From: Halomonas salipaludis
GTDB lineage: Bacteria; Pseudomonadota; Gammaproteobacteria; Pseudomonadales; Halomonadaceae
Direction of reading: 5' to 3'
Length of the DNA: 64,000 nucleotides
Assembly: GCF_002286975.1 (NCBI RefSeq)
Contig: NZ_NSKB01000001.1
Location: 374,733 to 438,732 of the forward strand
Below, piece after piece: positions 38,666 to 46,927 of this stretch. The notes below the pieces were generated by a model. It was not told where the DNA came from. It worked only from the letters and a program-made list of their open reading frames with translations, and made no database searches. Each line of letters opens with the position of its first letter. The stretch's first letter is position 1. The position numbers and the translations under genes were made by a program.

Positions 38666-39796
38666 TCATTGGCGCGCCCTCGGGTAGTCGTCGTGTTGCT
38701 GACCGTCGAGCAGGCGGCCAGCAGACTTCTTCCCGGCCCAGCCCATCACGGTGCCGTCGTCGAAGATGTGCTTCTCGCCACGGACGCTCACGCCCTCGGC
38801 CTGGCCCAACATGGGGATCCACTCACCCCACTGCTTGAACAGGAACGGCACCTCAGCACCGGCGCATTGATCGCGAATGACCCGAGCCCAATCCGGGTGC
38901 ATCGGGCGCGCTTTCTTGCCGGACTCGCCGCCGACCACTACCCAATCCAGCCGCTCAAGCATGTTCACGTGGATGGCGGGGTTTTTGAAAGGAATCCACA
39001 TCCCCGCGAAGCACACCGGCCCCAGTAGCGGCTCCATGCTCAGCCATCGGACGGCGGCCGGCGTCTCGAGCAGCAGCGGTATCCGCTCCTCAGCCGTGGC
39101 TTGGTCCTCAACGCTTACGCCGAGCCAGACGTTATCGAGAGGCCAGCTTCGCCAGTGTCTCTCGCCAAGATGCTGCAGGTGGTGATAGCGGGACTGGCCG
39201 TCCATGTGCGGGCTGATGATCGGTGTCGCTATGTCGTACAGCCCGCGCACCATCTCCACGGGAGGCCGTGGCTCATCCAGAGACGCCTTCCCTTGGTCGC
39301 GAAGCGCCTGCCGTGCCTCGACGCCACCCCGGTACCGGTTAGAGCTCATGTAGCGCTCATTGGCCCCCTTGGCTTGCTGGGCCAGCCAGGCGAAGAACTC
39401 CAGCATCCTCTGGGGACGCTTGGTCAGCACCTGGTAGGTGTGGTGGGGCGTGCTGGCCATGACGCCGAACACGGCGGCCACGAACTCGAACGGCACGCTC
39501 TCGTGGAACAGGTCGCTCATGCTGTTCACGAATATCTTGCGTGGCTTGGTCCAGCGAATCGGCTGCGTGAGCAGCCCGGGAAGCATCCGAATGGCGCCGT
39601 TCCACTGGCCGCCTTTGGCGAGCAGCCCGTCGTAGGCGCCCTTCCCCTCGGGGACGCCGCGACCGCGATCCATGGCGATGATCCGCGCCGCCTGGCTTTC
39701 GGCATAACAGTGCCGGCAGCCCTCGGAGACACGAGAACACCCACGAATAGGGTTCCAGGTGGCATCGGTCCACTCAATTTGCGTCTTGTCGCTCAT
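38666..39796 (-). CDS. DUF5131 (phage Gp37/Gp68) family protein
   Basis: This 376-residue protein begins MSDKTQIEWTDATWNPIRGC and has the family's Cys cluster GCSRVSEGCRHCYAE, a C-x6-C-x2-C arrangement reminiscent of a radical-SAM iron-sulfur site, followed by KPRKIFVNSMSDLFHESVP, YQVLTKRPQRM, NVWLGVSVEDQATAEERIPL, WLSMEPLLGPV and WVVVGGESGKKARPMHPDWA. The family is common in phages and its reaction is unknown. It overlaps the clamp-like gene upstream and a small ORF downstream. Confidence 0.88.
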   Translation of the reverse strand: MSDKTQIEWTDATWNPIRGCSRVSEGCRHCYAESQAARIIAMDRGRGVPEGKGAYDGLLAKGGQWNGAIRMLPGLLTQPIRWTKPRKIFVNSMSDLFHESVPFEFVAAVFGVMASTPHHTYQVLTKRPQRMLEFFAWLAQQAKGANERYMSSNRYRGGVEARQALRDQGKASLDEPRPPVEMVRGLYDIATPIISPHMDGQSRYHHLQHLGERHWRSWPLDNVWLGVSVEDQATAEERIPLLLETPAAVRWLSMEPLLGPVCFAGMWIPFKNPAIHVNMLERLDWVVVGGESGKKARPMHPDWARVIRDQCAGAEVPFLFKQWGEWIPMLGQAEGVSVRGEKHIFDDGTVMGWAGKKSAGRLLDGQQHDDYPRARQ

Positions 39797-40512
39797 GCCA
39801 CCAGCCTCCCGCCCGGTACCACGCGAACCCTCGGCTTGGCCCTGGCCTGCATCCAGTCCTTGGTGTACGCGACCGGGTCGGCATGAATGTTCATGATCAC
39901 CCCTGCCGCCTCAACGTGGTTTGTGATGGGCAAGACGAGGATTTTTCGGCTCCGCCTCCCTGCTTCAGGCAGCTCGCAGCGCAGCTCCACGCCTTCCCGG
40001 TCGTCGCGCTCCATTCCTGCCATGGCCGAGAAAGAGTCGCTGAACATGCCGACGTAGTGAGCGTTGAGGCTGAAGCTCGACGCACTGCCAACGTCCGGCG
40101 CCGCCTGCTCGGGGAAGACGCTCGCAATGTTCAACGGGTCGCACTTGATCAACCGGGCCTTGCCGGCAGTCAGGCAGGTATCCAGCAGAGACTCGCCAGC
40201 GTTTTGAGGCTTCCGATCAAAGATCACAGCCAGGCCTGCGTCGGTGAGGTAGAAGCGGCTGCGCGGATGCGCTACCGACGCCTCGACAAGCTTGGCCTCA
40301 GGGGCGAAGACGATGGGGTTGTTGCCGACCATTCGGCCCTGGGGGTCGCGCGCGATGATGGCGACATGGCCATTGGACGCGGCCAGCAGCACACCGCCCT
40401 TGGCGGCCGGGATGGCCTGCATTCCGATCAGCTTCTCTTGCACGCCGTCCTGGTCAGCGAAGCGCATGATCGGCTCCAGGAAGCACGCACTGAACTCGAC
40501 AATGGTTTTCAT
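39793..40512 (-). CDS. Sliding-clamp-like phage protein
   Basis: The 239-residue protein starts MKTIVEFSACFLEPIMRFAD at ATG 40512. The segments GMQAIPAAKGGVLLAASNGH, PIVFAPEAKLVEASV and FYLTDAGLAVIFDR recall DnaN beta-clamp domains, in which a ATD(G/S)HRL loop follows a central strand. It is long enough for two clamp domains, not three. This resemblance is by eye and could be wrong. It sits between a Zn-ribbon gene pair and DUF5131. Confidence 0.45.
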   Translation of the reverse strand: MKTIVEFSACFLEPIMRFADQDGVQEKLIGMQAIPAAKGGVLLAASNGHVAIIARDPQGRMVGNNPIVFAPEAKLVEASVAHPRSRFYLTDAGLAVIFDRKPQNAGESLLDTCLTAGKARLIKCDPLNIASVFPEQAAPDVGSASSFSLNAHYVGMFSDSFSAMAGMERDDREGVELRCELPEAGRRSRKILVLPITNHVEAAGVIMNIHADPVAYTKDWMQARAKPRVRVVPGGRLVA

Positions 40513-40757
40513 GCCGCCTCCTTCGTGGCGCTTGGATGCCCGGCGCACGAGCCGTCGGGGTTCTTGTTGTCGCACTTGCCGGCAGCCAAGACAGTCATGC
40601 CCATCAGCTGCATCTCTCGCAGCTCGGCGCGTGCTGCCTGCACGCCGTCCGGGTGGGTGACTATCTCGCCGAGCTTCTTGTCGCTGTAGCTCAGCAGGAC
40701 GTGAAGCGGGATGTGGATGTGGTAGGTAGTCGGGCCGTCGTGGCTGAGCTTGCTCAT
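40509..40757 (-). CDS. Hypothetical phage protein
   Basis: The 82-residue protein starts MSKLSHDGPTTYHIHIPLHV at ATG 40757, overlapping the upstream Zn-ribbon gene by four bases and the downstream gene's ATG by four. Cys residues near the end (AGKCDNKNPDGSCAGHP) could bind a metal. No family assigned. Confidence 0.55.
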   Translation of the reverse strand: MSKLSHDGPTTYHIHIPLHVLLSYSDKKLGEIVTHPDGVQAARAELREMQLMGMTVLAAGKCDNKNPDGSCAGHPSATKEAA

Positions 40758-41044
40758 GCCGCCTCCTGGTCGCTATCAAGCTTGGCTGCCTTGCCGCAGA
40801 AGGGGCAGAAGTTGGCGGTGATGAAGGTGTCGACCTTCTGCCGCTTGAAGCCATCGCCGTTTTTCTTCGGTACCCAGGTCTCGCCCTGGTAGCTGATCAT
40901 GAACGGCGACATCAGTCGGTTGCCGGCCATGGCGAAGCCGTAGCCCTTGAGCTTGGCATCGAAGTCTTTGAAGCCTTCGGGCAGCTTCGCCTTGACGTGC
41001 TCGGCCATCTTCTCGGCGACCTTCGTTTGGCAATCGCACTGCAT
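40754..41044 (-). CDS. Zn-ribbon-like hypothetical phage protein
   Basis: The 96-residue protein starts MQCDCQTKVAEKMAEHVKAK at ATG 41044, after GGAGG. CDC at the N-terminus and NFCPFCGKAAK at the C-terminus supply four Cys for a zinc ribbon. A pair of GC hairpins lies just upstream. Confidence 0.6.
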   Translation of the reverse strand: MQCDCQTKVAEKMAEHVKAKLPEGFKDFDAKLKGYGFAMAGNRLMSPFMISYQGETWVPKKNGDGFKRQKVDTFITANFCPFCGKAAKLDSDQEAA

Positions 41045-41067
41045 GCGAACCTCCAGAATCAGGAAGC

Positions 41068-41114
41068 CCCGCGGCATGGCGGGGCAGGGTGGTTGAGCCC
41101 CGCGGGAGCGGGGA
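41068..41114 (-). other. Two tandem hairpins between early genes
   Basis: On the leftward strand the two stems CCCCGC/GCGGGG lie within 41098-41114 and 41068-41086, just after the 363-residue gene's stop. Neither is followed by a strong U-tract. They may protect transcript ends or act as weak terminators. Confidence 0.4.
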
Positions 41115-41118
41115 ACGG

Positions 41119-42210
41119 TCAGGCCGCCTTGGCTTGATCGGCGTCGAGCGGGACGATCCGGCTCAGGTCGTCCTCCATGCTGCCGTCGGCGGGGCGGAAG
41201 CGGCCCAGCTCTTTCCAGGTGAACTTGCCGGCCTCGATAGGGTTGCTGGTGTACCCGCTGGCACCGGCGCGGTGGTAGGCGCCATGACCCTTGTGCCAAA
41301 TCATGTAGAGCGGCTCGTCGGCCGGAAACAGGATACCTTTCAGGGTTTCGGCTCGCCGGAAGTCCATCGCCTTGATGGCCTTCGCCAGCTCCTGCTCGAG
41401 ACGTCTGCGCCGCCGGCCGTCGTTGCGCTTGCGGCGCAGGTCCCCCGGGGAGTCGAGATAGATGGCGCCGCTGTGAAGGTTGAGCACCCCGTACTTGCCG
41501 GTGACCACCCACCACATGTTGTTGAGGTTGTAGTAGGCGGTGCCGACCACCATCCGGTCGTCGTAGCCGATCGCGTAGACGCGCGCGCCATGGGTGATGG
41601 TGCCACCGTCGGCGGACCTGGCATTGCACGCCATGCCGATGCGGGCATGGCCCAGCTCCGCGACGTAGTGGCCGCTGGAGCGATTGGCTTGCTCGACCCA
41701 TTCCAGGGCGGTGAGCGCGCCCGGCCCGCGTTCAGCATGACGCCCATCGCGCATCTTGTCGTTGAACTCGTACCCGGTGAAGACGTTGCACAGGTAGGCG
41801 CGCAGCCGGCGGCGAGTGCGCTCCATTTCCAGCCACAACAGGTAGGGCATGCGCTTCTCTTTGTCGAAGTCATAGCGGCCGCCGTTGGGATTCTCGACGT
41901 TGGCCACGTTCTGCCACATTTCGAGCTTGATGCACCTGCCGGTGACTTCGAGCCGACCCTGTAGGTCGCCTTTTTGGCAGTAGCGGTAGCCTTCGGCGAA
42001 GCTGCGACTGTACTGCTCGATCATGTCGGCGGGCACCTCGGTCTTCCAGCCCAGGCGCCGCAGCTGCTGAGCCATTCGCAGAAAGACGTCTTTCTTGAAC
42101 TGGCGCTCCCACTCCCGCCACTGCAATGCGTCGCGGCGCTCTGGGTCTTCCCAGACATTCAGGCTGGCATCGCCGAAGCTCACGGTGCCGTTTCGATCAA
42201 TCGTTGGCAT
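41119..42210 (-). CDS. Large hypothetical phage protein
   Basis: The 363-residue protein starts MPTIDRNGTVSFGDASLNVW at ATG 42210. It contains long helical, Arg-rich parts (MAQQLRRLGWKTEVPADMIE, YLLWLEMERTRRRLRAYLCN) and a beta region with many Gly and Tyr (YAIGYDDRMVVGTAYYNLNN). I see no catalytic motif. Its place directly before ssb and recT suggests a DNA-metabolism role, which is inference. Confidence 0.6.
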   Translation of the reverse strand: MPTIDRNGTVSFGDASLNVWEDPERRDALQWREWERQFKKDVFLRMAQQLRRLGWKTEVPADMIEQYSRSFAEGYRYCQKGDLQGRLEVTGRCIKLEMWQNVANVENPNGGRYDFDKEKRMPYLLWLEMERTRRRLRAYLCNVFTGYEFNDKMRDGRHAERGPGALTALEWVEQANRSSGHYVAELGHARIGMACNARSADGGTITHGARVYAIGYDDRMVVGTAYYNLNNMWWVVTGKYGVLNLHSGAIYLDSPGDLRRKRNDGRRRRRLEQELAKAIKAMDFRRAETLKGILFPADEPLYMIWHKGHGAYHRAGASGYTSNPIEAGKFTWKELGRFRPADGSMEDDLSRIVPLDADQAKAA

Positions 42211-42227
42211 GTTGCCTCCTCATGGCC

Positions 42228-42767
42228 CTAGCCCCCGGCGATATTCGGGAAGCGGGCGAACGGGATCTCGTCGTTGAAGTCGTCGAAGCCGCCACCGCCT
42301 TGCGGGGCCTGGCTGGGCGGTGGCGCGCCGTAACCGGGCGGCTGGCTCTGTGGCGGCCGGCGCTGCTCGCCATAGCCTTGCGGTGAGCTGTAGCCGCGGT
42401 CATGTCCGCCGGACTGCTGGCCCTGCTCGCCGCGGGAGTCGAGCATCTGCACGTCGTTGGCGACGATTTCCGTGCTGTAGCGGTCCTGGCCGTCCTGCCC
42501 CTGCCACTTGCGGGTCTGAAGCCGCCCCTCGATGTAGACCTTGGAGCCCTTGCGCAGGTACTGCTGGGCGATCTCGGCCAACTTGTTGAACAGCACGACG
42601 CTATGCCACTCGGTGCGCTCCTGGCGCTGCCCGCTCTGGCGGTCGGTCCAGCTGTCGGTGGTGGTCAGCCTCAGATTGGCAACCGGGTTGCCGGACGGCA
42701 TGTAGCGCGTCTCCGGATCCTGCCCCAGGTGGCCGATGAGGATGACCTTGTTCACTCCGCGTGCCAT
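42228..42767 (-). CDS. ssb: Phage single-stranded DNA-binding protein
   Basis: The 179-residue protein has the OB fold of Ssb ([60 protein letters not shown]) and a Gly/Gln/Pro-rich tail. The acidic DEIPF motif that binds partner proteins is present but is followed by nine further residues (ARFPNIAGG), so it is not at the C-terminus. It works with RecT and the YqaJ exonuclease encoded just upstream in the operon. Confidence 0.93.
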   Translation of the reverse strand: MARGVNKVILIGHLGQDPETRYMPSGNPVANLRLTTTDSWTDRQSGQRQERTEWHSVVLFNKLAEIAQQYLRKGSKVYIEGRLQTRKWQGQDGQDRYSTEIVANDVQMLDSRGEQGQQSGGHDRGYSSPQGYGEQRRPPQSQPPGYGAPPPSQAPQGGGGFDDFNDEIPFARFPNIAGG

Positions 42768-42812
42768 GGCGGTTCCTTGTAGGCGGGCGGCCGCGTGGGC
42801 CGCCCTGGTGAG

Positions 42813-43826
42813 TTACTGCGCGCTGGTCTTCAGTTCGGCCAGGCGCGCCTTGTAGGCCTCGTTGACCACCCCGTGGTCGGACTCCGGCACGTGGCGAGCC
42901 AGGTCGATGGCCTCGGCCATCTCGTCCCGGGTGGTGGCCTTCTTGATCTGCTCGCAGACGTAGGCGCAGGTGATCTCACCGCCGGGGCCGGCGCCCTCCG
43001 ACGAGGGGGCGTCCGCCTTGGTCTCGGCCGTGGTCTCGTAGACCTCTTGCGCCTGGCGGCGCTGCTGGGACTTCTGGCGGCGCTGGGCCAGCTTGTCGCC
43101 GACCCGGCTGGCGGTACCGGCACGCTGCTGCTGGCCGCCGTTGGCGGGTGCCTGCTGGACAGGCTGTCCGGCCTCGGGGGTGATGTCACGCTCCTCCTCG
43201 GCCATGCGGATGCCCTTCAGCTCGGGGGTGAAGGTGTCGCGCAGCGCGAAGCCGCGGGCGCGCATTTGCAGCATCCGCTTCGGGTACTGCTGCCAGGGGC
43301 CTTGCTTGCCCAGCAGCCCGGCGTCCTTGGCGTCGGCCATGCTGAAGGTGTAGTGGGCGACGTTGCCGTTCGGCCGGCGACGCACGGTGCAGTGCGCGAC
43401 CATCTGGGCGCCTTCGCCCTCGATCCACTCGGCGAAGTCGGCCTCCGACCAGGCCGGCGCCGCGCGGCAGATGGCCAGCATCATGTCGCCCCAGATGGTG
43501 GGCCGACCGTTGATCACCGCGATGTTCTGGATGGCCTGAAGCGGGCTGGTGATGCCGAGCTCGACGCCGGTCTGCCAGGCGATCATCACGTTGCCGGGCT
43601 TGCCCTTGTAGTCCTTCGGCGCCAGGTCGCTCTGGGCGATCATGTCGGACATGCGCCACACGTCGTCGAAGGTGCGCGGCGTCATGGCCTGCATGAACTG
43701 GTTGCGCACCTCGTTGGTGGCCAGCTCGACGCCGCTGGCGGTACCGGTTTCCGTCGGGGCGTGGAACTCAGGCTCTTGCAGGTTCTGCTGCTGGACGGCC
43801 TCGGCGGTCTGGGTGTCGGTGGTCAT
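42813..43826 (-). CDS. recT: RecT-family single-strand annealing protein
   Basis: The 337-residue annealase matches RecT over about residues 50-220 (SDMIAQSDLAPKDYKGKPGN, GVELGITSPLQAIQNIAVIN, GRPTIWGDMMLAI, RRRPNGNVAHYTFSMADAK, KQGPWQQYPKRMLQMRARGF), followed by a Gln-rich linker and a small helical C-terminal domain. It anneals complementary strands after exonuclease resection. The gene overlaps its upstream neighbour by four bases. Confidence 0.93.
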   Translation of the reverse strand: MTTDTQTAEAVQQQNLQEPEFHAPTETGTASGVELATNEVRNQFMQAMTPRTFDDVWRMSDMIAQSDLAPKDYKGKPGNVMIAWQTGVELGITSPLQAIQNIAVINGRPTIWGDMMLAICRAAPAWSEADFAEWIEGEGAQMVAHCTVRRRPNGNVAHYTFSMADAKDAGLLGKQGPWQQYPKRMLQMRARGFALRDTFTPELKGIRMAEEERDITPEAGQPVQQAPANGGQQQRAGTASRVGDKLAQRRQKSQQRRQAQEVYETTAETKADAPSSEGAGPGGEITCAYVCEQIKKATTRDEMAEAIDLARHVPESDHGVVNEAYKARLAELKTSAQ

Positions 43827-44116
43827 GATTCGCTCCTTTTGACGTAGCCACGGATGAGGGCTTCGCGCTCGAACTCCTCATCGGGCGTGCGCATGGCGTA
43901 GAGAGGGGTGCCGAGACGGCGGTGGGTGAGCTGGGCCACATGGCCCAGCATCTCGTCCCAGGCGAGACGGTCGACGCGGCGGTCGCCTTCGATCACGTCG
44001 AAGTGCCCGTCGCTGTACTGCTGGATGATGAAGGTCCGCGCAAGCTCGCGGGGCGACAGGCGAGGCGGCTCGGCGGGTGCCGGCCGCCGCTTGGGGATGA
44101 CGGTGATCTCGCCCAT
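43823..44116 (-). CDS. Hypothetical phage protein between recT and exo
   Basis: The 97-residue protein starts MGEITVIPKRRPAPAEPPRL at ATG 44116, one base after the exonuclease stop region. It contains FIIQQYSDGHFDVIEGDRRV and WDEMLGHVAQLTHRRL. Its position inside the recombination cassette suggests an accessory, but no family is recognised. Confidence 0.55.
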   Translation of the reverse strand: MGEITVIPKRRPAPAEPPRLSPRELARTFIIQQYSDGHFDVIEGDRRVDRLAWDEMLGHVAQLTHRRLGTPLYAMRTPDEEFEREALIRGYVKRSES

Positions 44117-44117
44117 G

Positions 44118-45209
44118 TCAGGCCGCCTTCTCGTCTTGGGCGGCGCTCTCCTCTAGCTGCTCGAGCTCCGCCTTGTTGAGCTTGGCGACGCGGCAGTCGA
44201 TGTAGCTGGTGGGCGCCACCTCGTAGCCGGCCCGCTTCACTTCCTTGCGGCGGTAGCAGGTGCCGTCGGGGAAGGCGGCCACGGCGGCGCTGCCCATTGC
44301 CTTCAGGATTCGCGCGCGGGCCGTCTTCGCCGTGGTCTCCAGGGCCTTGATTTCGGACTTGGCGTCCTCCTCGACCTTCTTCCAGTGCTCGAGCTCGGCC
44401 ATTGCCACCACGCGGCCGTCGGTACCCGGATAGAGGCGCTTGAGCAGGTCGAGCGCCTTCGGGTGCTCGACATCGATGTCCGGCAGCTCGCCGCGCTGAA
44501 TGGCGGCCCACAGGTCGCCTTCCAGGGCGATCAGGTCATCGATCAGCTCGTCGTCGCGCAGGATCGGGTACCAGCGGGTCTCCCAGCCGGCGATGGTCAC
44601 CACCAGGAAGCCCCACTCGTAGCCGGTGACGGCCAGCTGCTGCTGCACCTGAATGAAGTAGTCTTCCGGCACCTCGCCACTGGTGCACAGCCCGCCGGTG
44701 GTGTGCACGTTGTCCGGCTTGCCCCAGCCCTGCGCGAACTCGACGTTCTTGAGCTCAGCCACGCCGGGGCCCTTCACGGTCTGGCCCATGACCAGCTCGA
44801 GCCAGGCGGCCTGTGCGTCGGTGACGCCGACGATGCGGCGGTCGATGTTGGCCAGCATGAACGGGTGCTCGGGGTGGGCCAGCATGAAGTTGTAGTTCTG
44901 CACGTTGAGCCCGGTGAACTCGGCGAAGCGGGCGGCGGTCACCGGCTCCATGACGTGGCCCATGGCCATCTTCATCTTGCGGCGGTAGTTGGCGTCGGCG
45001 TCGTCGCTGACCAGGCCCAGCTTGCGCTCGGCGATCTCGAACGGCGTGCGGTGCTCGCTGGCCCCGACGGCTGCTGCGGCCTCGCTGGCCCCGATACCGA
45101 GCCCGCGCAGCGACAGCCAGACGTCTTCCGGCATGCCGAGCGTGGCGACGCGATGGGTTTCGATCAGCTGCTGACGGGCGTCTTCGATGGTGATGGTGTT
45201 GGCGGTCAT
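44118..45209 (-). CDS. YqaJ/lambda-exonuclease-type recombinase nuclease
   Basis: The 363-residue protein is a YqaJ viral recombinase family exonuclease: GLGIGASEAAAAVGASEHRT with the conserved Ser, MAMGHVMEPVTAARFAEFTG (E), MLANIDRRIVG (D), VAELKNVEFA (ExK) and FIQVQQQLAVTGYEWGFLVV. It degrades one strand from dsDNA ends and hands ssDNA to RecT. Start ATG 45209. A basic helical tail (EHWKKVEEDAKSEIKALETT) is typical of this subgroup. Confidence 0.92.
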   Translation of the reverse strand: MTANTITIEDARQQLIETHRVATLGMPEDVWLSLRGLGIGASEAAAAVGASEHRTPFEIAERKLGLVSDDADANYRRKMKMAMGHVMEPVTAARFAEFTGLNVQNYNFMLAHPEHPFMLANIDRRIVGVTDAQAAWLELVMGQTVKGPGVAELKNVEFAQGWGKPDNVHTTGGLCTSGEVPEDYFIQVQQQLAVTGYEWGFLVVTIAGWETRWYPILRDDELIDDLIALEGDLWAAIQRGELPDIDVEHPKALDLLKRLYPGTDGRVVAMAELEHWKKVEEDAKSEIKALETTAKTARARILKAMGSAAVAAFPDGTCYRRKEVKRAGYEVAPTSYIDCRVAKLNKAELEQLEESAAQDEKAA

Positions 45210-45214
45210 GACGA

Positions 45215-46183
45215 TTACTCCGTGATGGACAAGTAGCGGATGCGGCCGGCCTGAATGGACTCGATGACGGCGTCCGCCTGCGTGGAATACAGGCCGGCAT
45301 TGCCGATCAGATCGGCACGGATGGCGGCCAGGCGGCTGTCGGTACCGACGTCGGCGACGACGGTTCGGTCACCGCCTGGCTGCGCGGGGTCGAGGCCGAC
45401 CTGGTGGCGCGTGCCGGCCTCGGCGGCCGCTGCCAGTCGGCGGGTGTCGATGGGGCGGCGAGGCTCGGCCACCGGCTCGGTAATATCGGGCTGCTCGGGC
45501 TCAGTGCCGGCGGGGGCGGGGATATCCACCGCCTCAGCCTTGGCCGCTTCCTGCTCGGCCTGCTTGCGCTTCATCTCGGCAAGCTCTTCCTGTGCCTTGG
45601 CGGCCTCGATCATGCTGGCCAGTTGCTGCATGGCCTGTTGCTTGGCGGCCAGCGCCTCCTGCGCGAACTCGGCGAAGCGGTCTTCACCGATAGGCTGCAT
45701 GCGCAGGTCGTGGGCGGCGGCTCCGAGCTCGGCCGCCGACTTGCCGATCAGGTCGGCTGGCGTGCGGCGGATAGCCTCGATATCGCCGCGGATCTTGTCG
45801 ACGCGCTCACGCTCGCGCCGCTCGGCCTCTTCCTTCTCGCGCTGCTTGCGCTGCTCCTCGGCCTTGATCTGTTCGTCGATGGGCTCCTCGAGCTTGCGCA
45901 GCTCGGCGGTGATGATCTTGGCCTCGTCGTCGATGTCGCGGCAGCGCTGAAGGGCGGGCGCCTTGATCTCCTTGCGCTTGTTCTCCAGCGAGGTGCGGTA
46001 GCCGCGAACGGTTTTTCGGGCCTCCTTGGCGTCCTTCATGCCCTTGGTGGTCCGGACGTCGTAGACGACGCCGTCGTACTGCTGCCTGAGCTTGGCCAGG
46101 GCGGCCGCCGTCGGCTTGTACTCGGCGACCTGCAGGCGCTGCTCGTCGACAACCTGCTCCGGGCTTTCAGCGGTAGCTGTCAT
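45215..46183 (-). CDS. Coiled-coil accessory protein of the recombination cassette (DUF1351-like)
   Basis: The 322-residue protein is strongly helical, with a Lys/Glu/Arg-rich coiled coil at about 85-140 (EEQRKQREKEEAERRERERV). The first part (VAEYKPTAAALAKLRQQYDG, VRGYRTSLENKRKEIKAPAL) resembles DUF1351 phage proteins, which usually accompany recT and exonuclease genes. It starts MTATAESPEQVVDEQRLQVA and lies five bases before the exonuclease gene. Confidence 0.65.
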   Translation of the reverse strand: MTATAESPEQVVDEQRLQVAEYKPTAAALAKLRQQYDGVVYDVRTTKGMKDAKEARKTVRGYRTSLENKRKEIKAPALQRCRDIDDEAKIITAELRKLEEPIDEQIKAEEQRKQREKEEAERRERERVDKIRGDIEAIRRTPADLIGKSAAELGAAAHDLRMQPIGEDRFAEFAQEALAAKQQAMQQLASMIEAAKAQEELAEMKRKQAEQEAAKAEAVDIPAPAGTEPEQPDITEPVAEPRRPIDTRRLAAAAEAGTRHQVGLDPAQPGGDRTVVADVGTDSRLAAIRADLIGNAGLYSTQADAVIESIQAGRIRYLSITE

Positions 46184-46227
46184 GGGGTAATCTCCGTGGT
46201 GATTCGTTCGTGCGGATCAGTCTGTAG

Positions 46228-46260
46228 CCCCTGGCCAGTTCGCCCTGGTCAGGGGTTTTT
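46228..46260. terminator. Hairpin with T-tract on the + strand
   Basis: Eleven-bp arms (46228-46238 and 46245-46255, one G-T pair) with a six-base loop are followed by five T residues on the + strand, where no gene is transcribed. On the leftward strand it follows a stop codon directly but lacks U residues. It may block antisense transcription or merely stabilise RNA. Confidence 0.5.
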
Positions 46261-46543
46261 AGTCTTCAAGCTCTGCAAGGCGCGCCCGGTGCTCGGTGAC
46301 ATCCTTGTTGCGGCTTGTACGCCACTTGATCTGCAATTCCAGCAGCCGACGTTCGCCGGCCAGAGTGGTTTTGAAGTAGTCTCCCGAGTCGTCCGCAGCC
46401 ACCTTCTCGATCAGTCGGTTTCCAAGCAGATGGCGAACGATATTGGATAGGTCTGTATCACTTGCCTCTCGGTCTGAAACGTGCAGGCCTTGCGCCTGAT
46501 TGGCGAAATACAAGACTTTTTCTTCGTTGTAGAGCTTTCCCAT
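46259..46543 (-). CDS. Hypothetical phage protein, winged-helix-like
   Basis: The 94-residue protein starts MGKLYNEEKVLYFANQAQGL at ATG 46543 after GGAGGGATC. The section DTDLSNIVRHLLGNRLIEKV followed by DDSGDYFKTTLAGERRLLEL looks like a winged-helix domain of the kind seen in small phage regulators. Coding GC is lower than in neighbouring genes. Function unknown. Confidence 0.6.
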   Translation of the reverse strand: MGKLYNEEKVLYFANQAQGLHVSDREASDTDLSNIVRHLLGNRLIEKVAADDSGDYFKTTLAGERRLLELQIKWRTSRNKDVTEHRARLAELED

Positions 46544-46554
46544 TGATCCCTCCT

Positions 46555-46833
46555 TTATGCCCAGGCGCGGGCATCCAAGCTGTCGATGTAGGCATCGATG
46601 CGCGCCTCGTCCCGGCTCTCGCGCAGGCTGGCTTCGTATTGCTCCAGGATGGCGAGGTCGTCATCGTCGCTGACCTTGGCCAGCAACCAGCCCGCCTTGT
46701 AGCCGCGGCGGTCGTAGACCTCGTACTCGATTTCCGGCCCGCTGGGCGGCTCGAAGAAGCTGCCCGGGTCGGCCGGGGTGTAGCCGGTGACTTCCACCTG
46801 ACAGGGGATGCCGGCGATGCGCGCTTTCAGCAT
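46555..46833 (-). CDS. Hypothetical phage protein
   Basis: The 92-residue acidic protein starts MLKARIAGIPCQVEVTGYTP at ATG 46833. Beta-strand-like N-terminal part (IEYEVYDRRGYKAGWLLAKV) is followed by an acidic helix (ILEQYEASLRESRDEARIDA). It resembles small phage proteins of unknown role found near ssb/recT operons. Confidence 0.55.
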   Translation of the reverse strand: MLKARIAGIPCQVEVTGYTPADPGSFFEPPSGPEIEYEVYDRRGYKAGWLLAKVSDDDDLAILEQYEASLRESRDEARIDAYIDSLDARAWA

Positions 46834-46834
46834 G

Positions 46835-46927
46835 TCAGCGCTCCTTGATCCAGATGGCGGCGGCGATGATCAGCCCGGCCAGCACGATGGATTGCGACAC
46901 GGTCAGCGTCTCGGCCCAGCCGATCAT
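46835..46927 (-). CDS. Tiny single-pass membrane protein (30 residues)
   Basis: From ATG 46927 the product reads MIGWAETLTVSQSIVLAGLI then IAAAIWIKER: one hydrophobic helix with a positive C-terminal end. AGGAGG stands about ten bases upstream and the ATG overlaps the preceding stop. Two more tiny membrane proteins lie just upstream in the same operon. Confidence 0.6.
   Translation of the reverse strand: MIGWAETLTVSQSIVLAGLIIAAAIWIKER

Noticed and set aside
38160-38669. One 169-codon gene from ATG 38669 to 38160
   Set aside because: It would cross the intrinsic terminator at 38472-38497 and a small ORF with its own GAGGAG site; separate short genes explain the region better, although the ATGA overlap at 38669 keeps some doubt.
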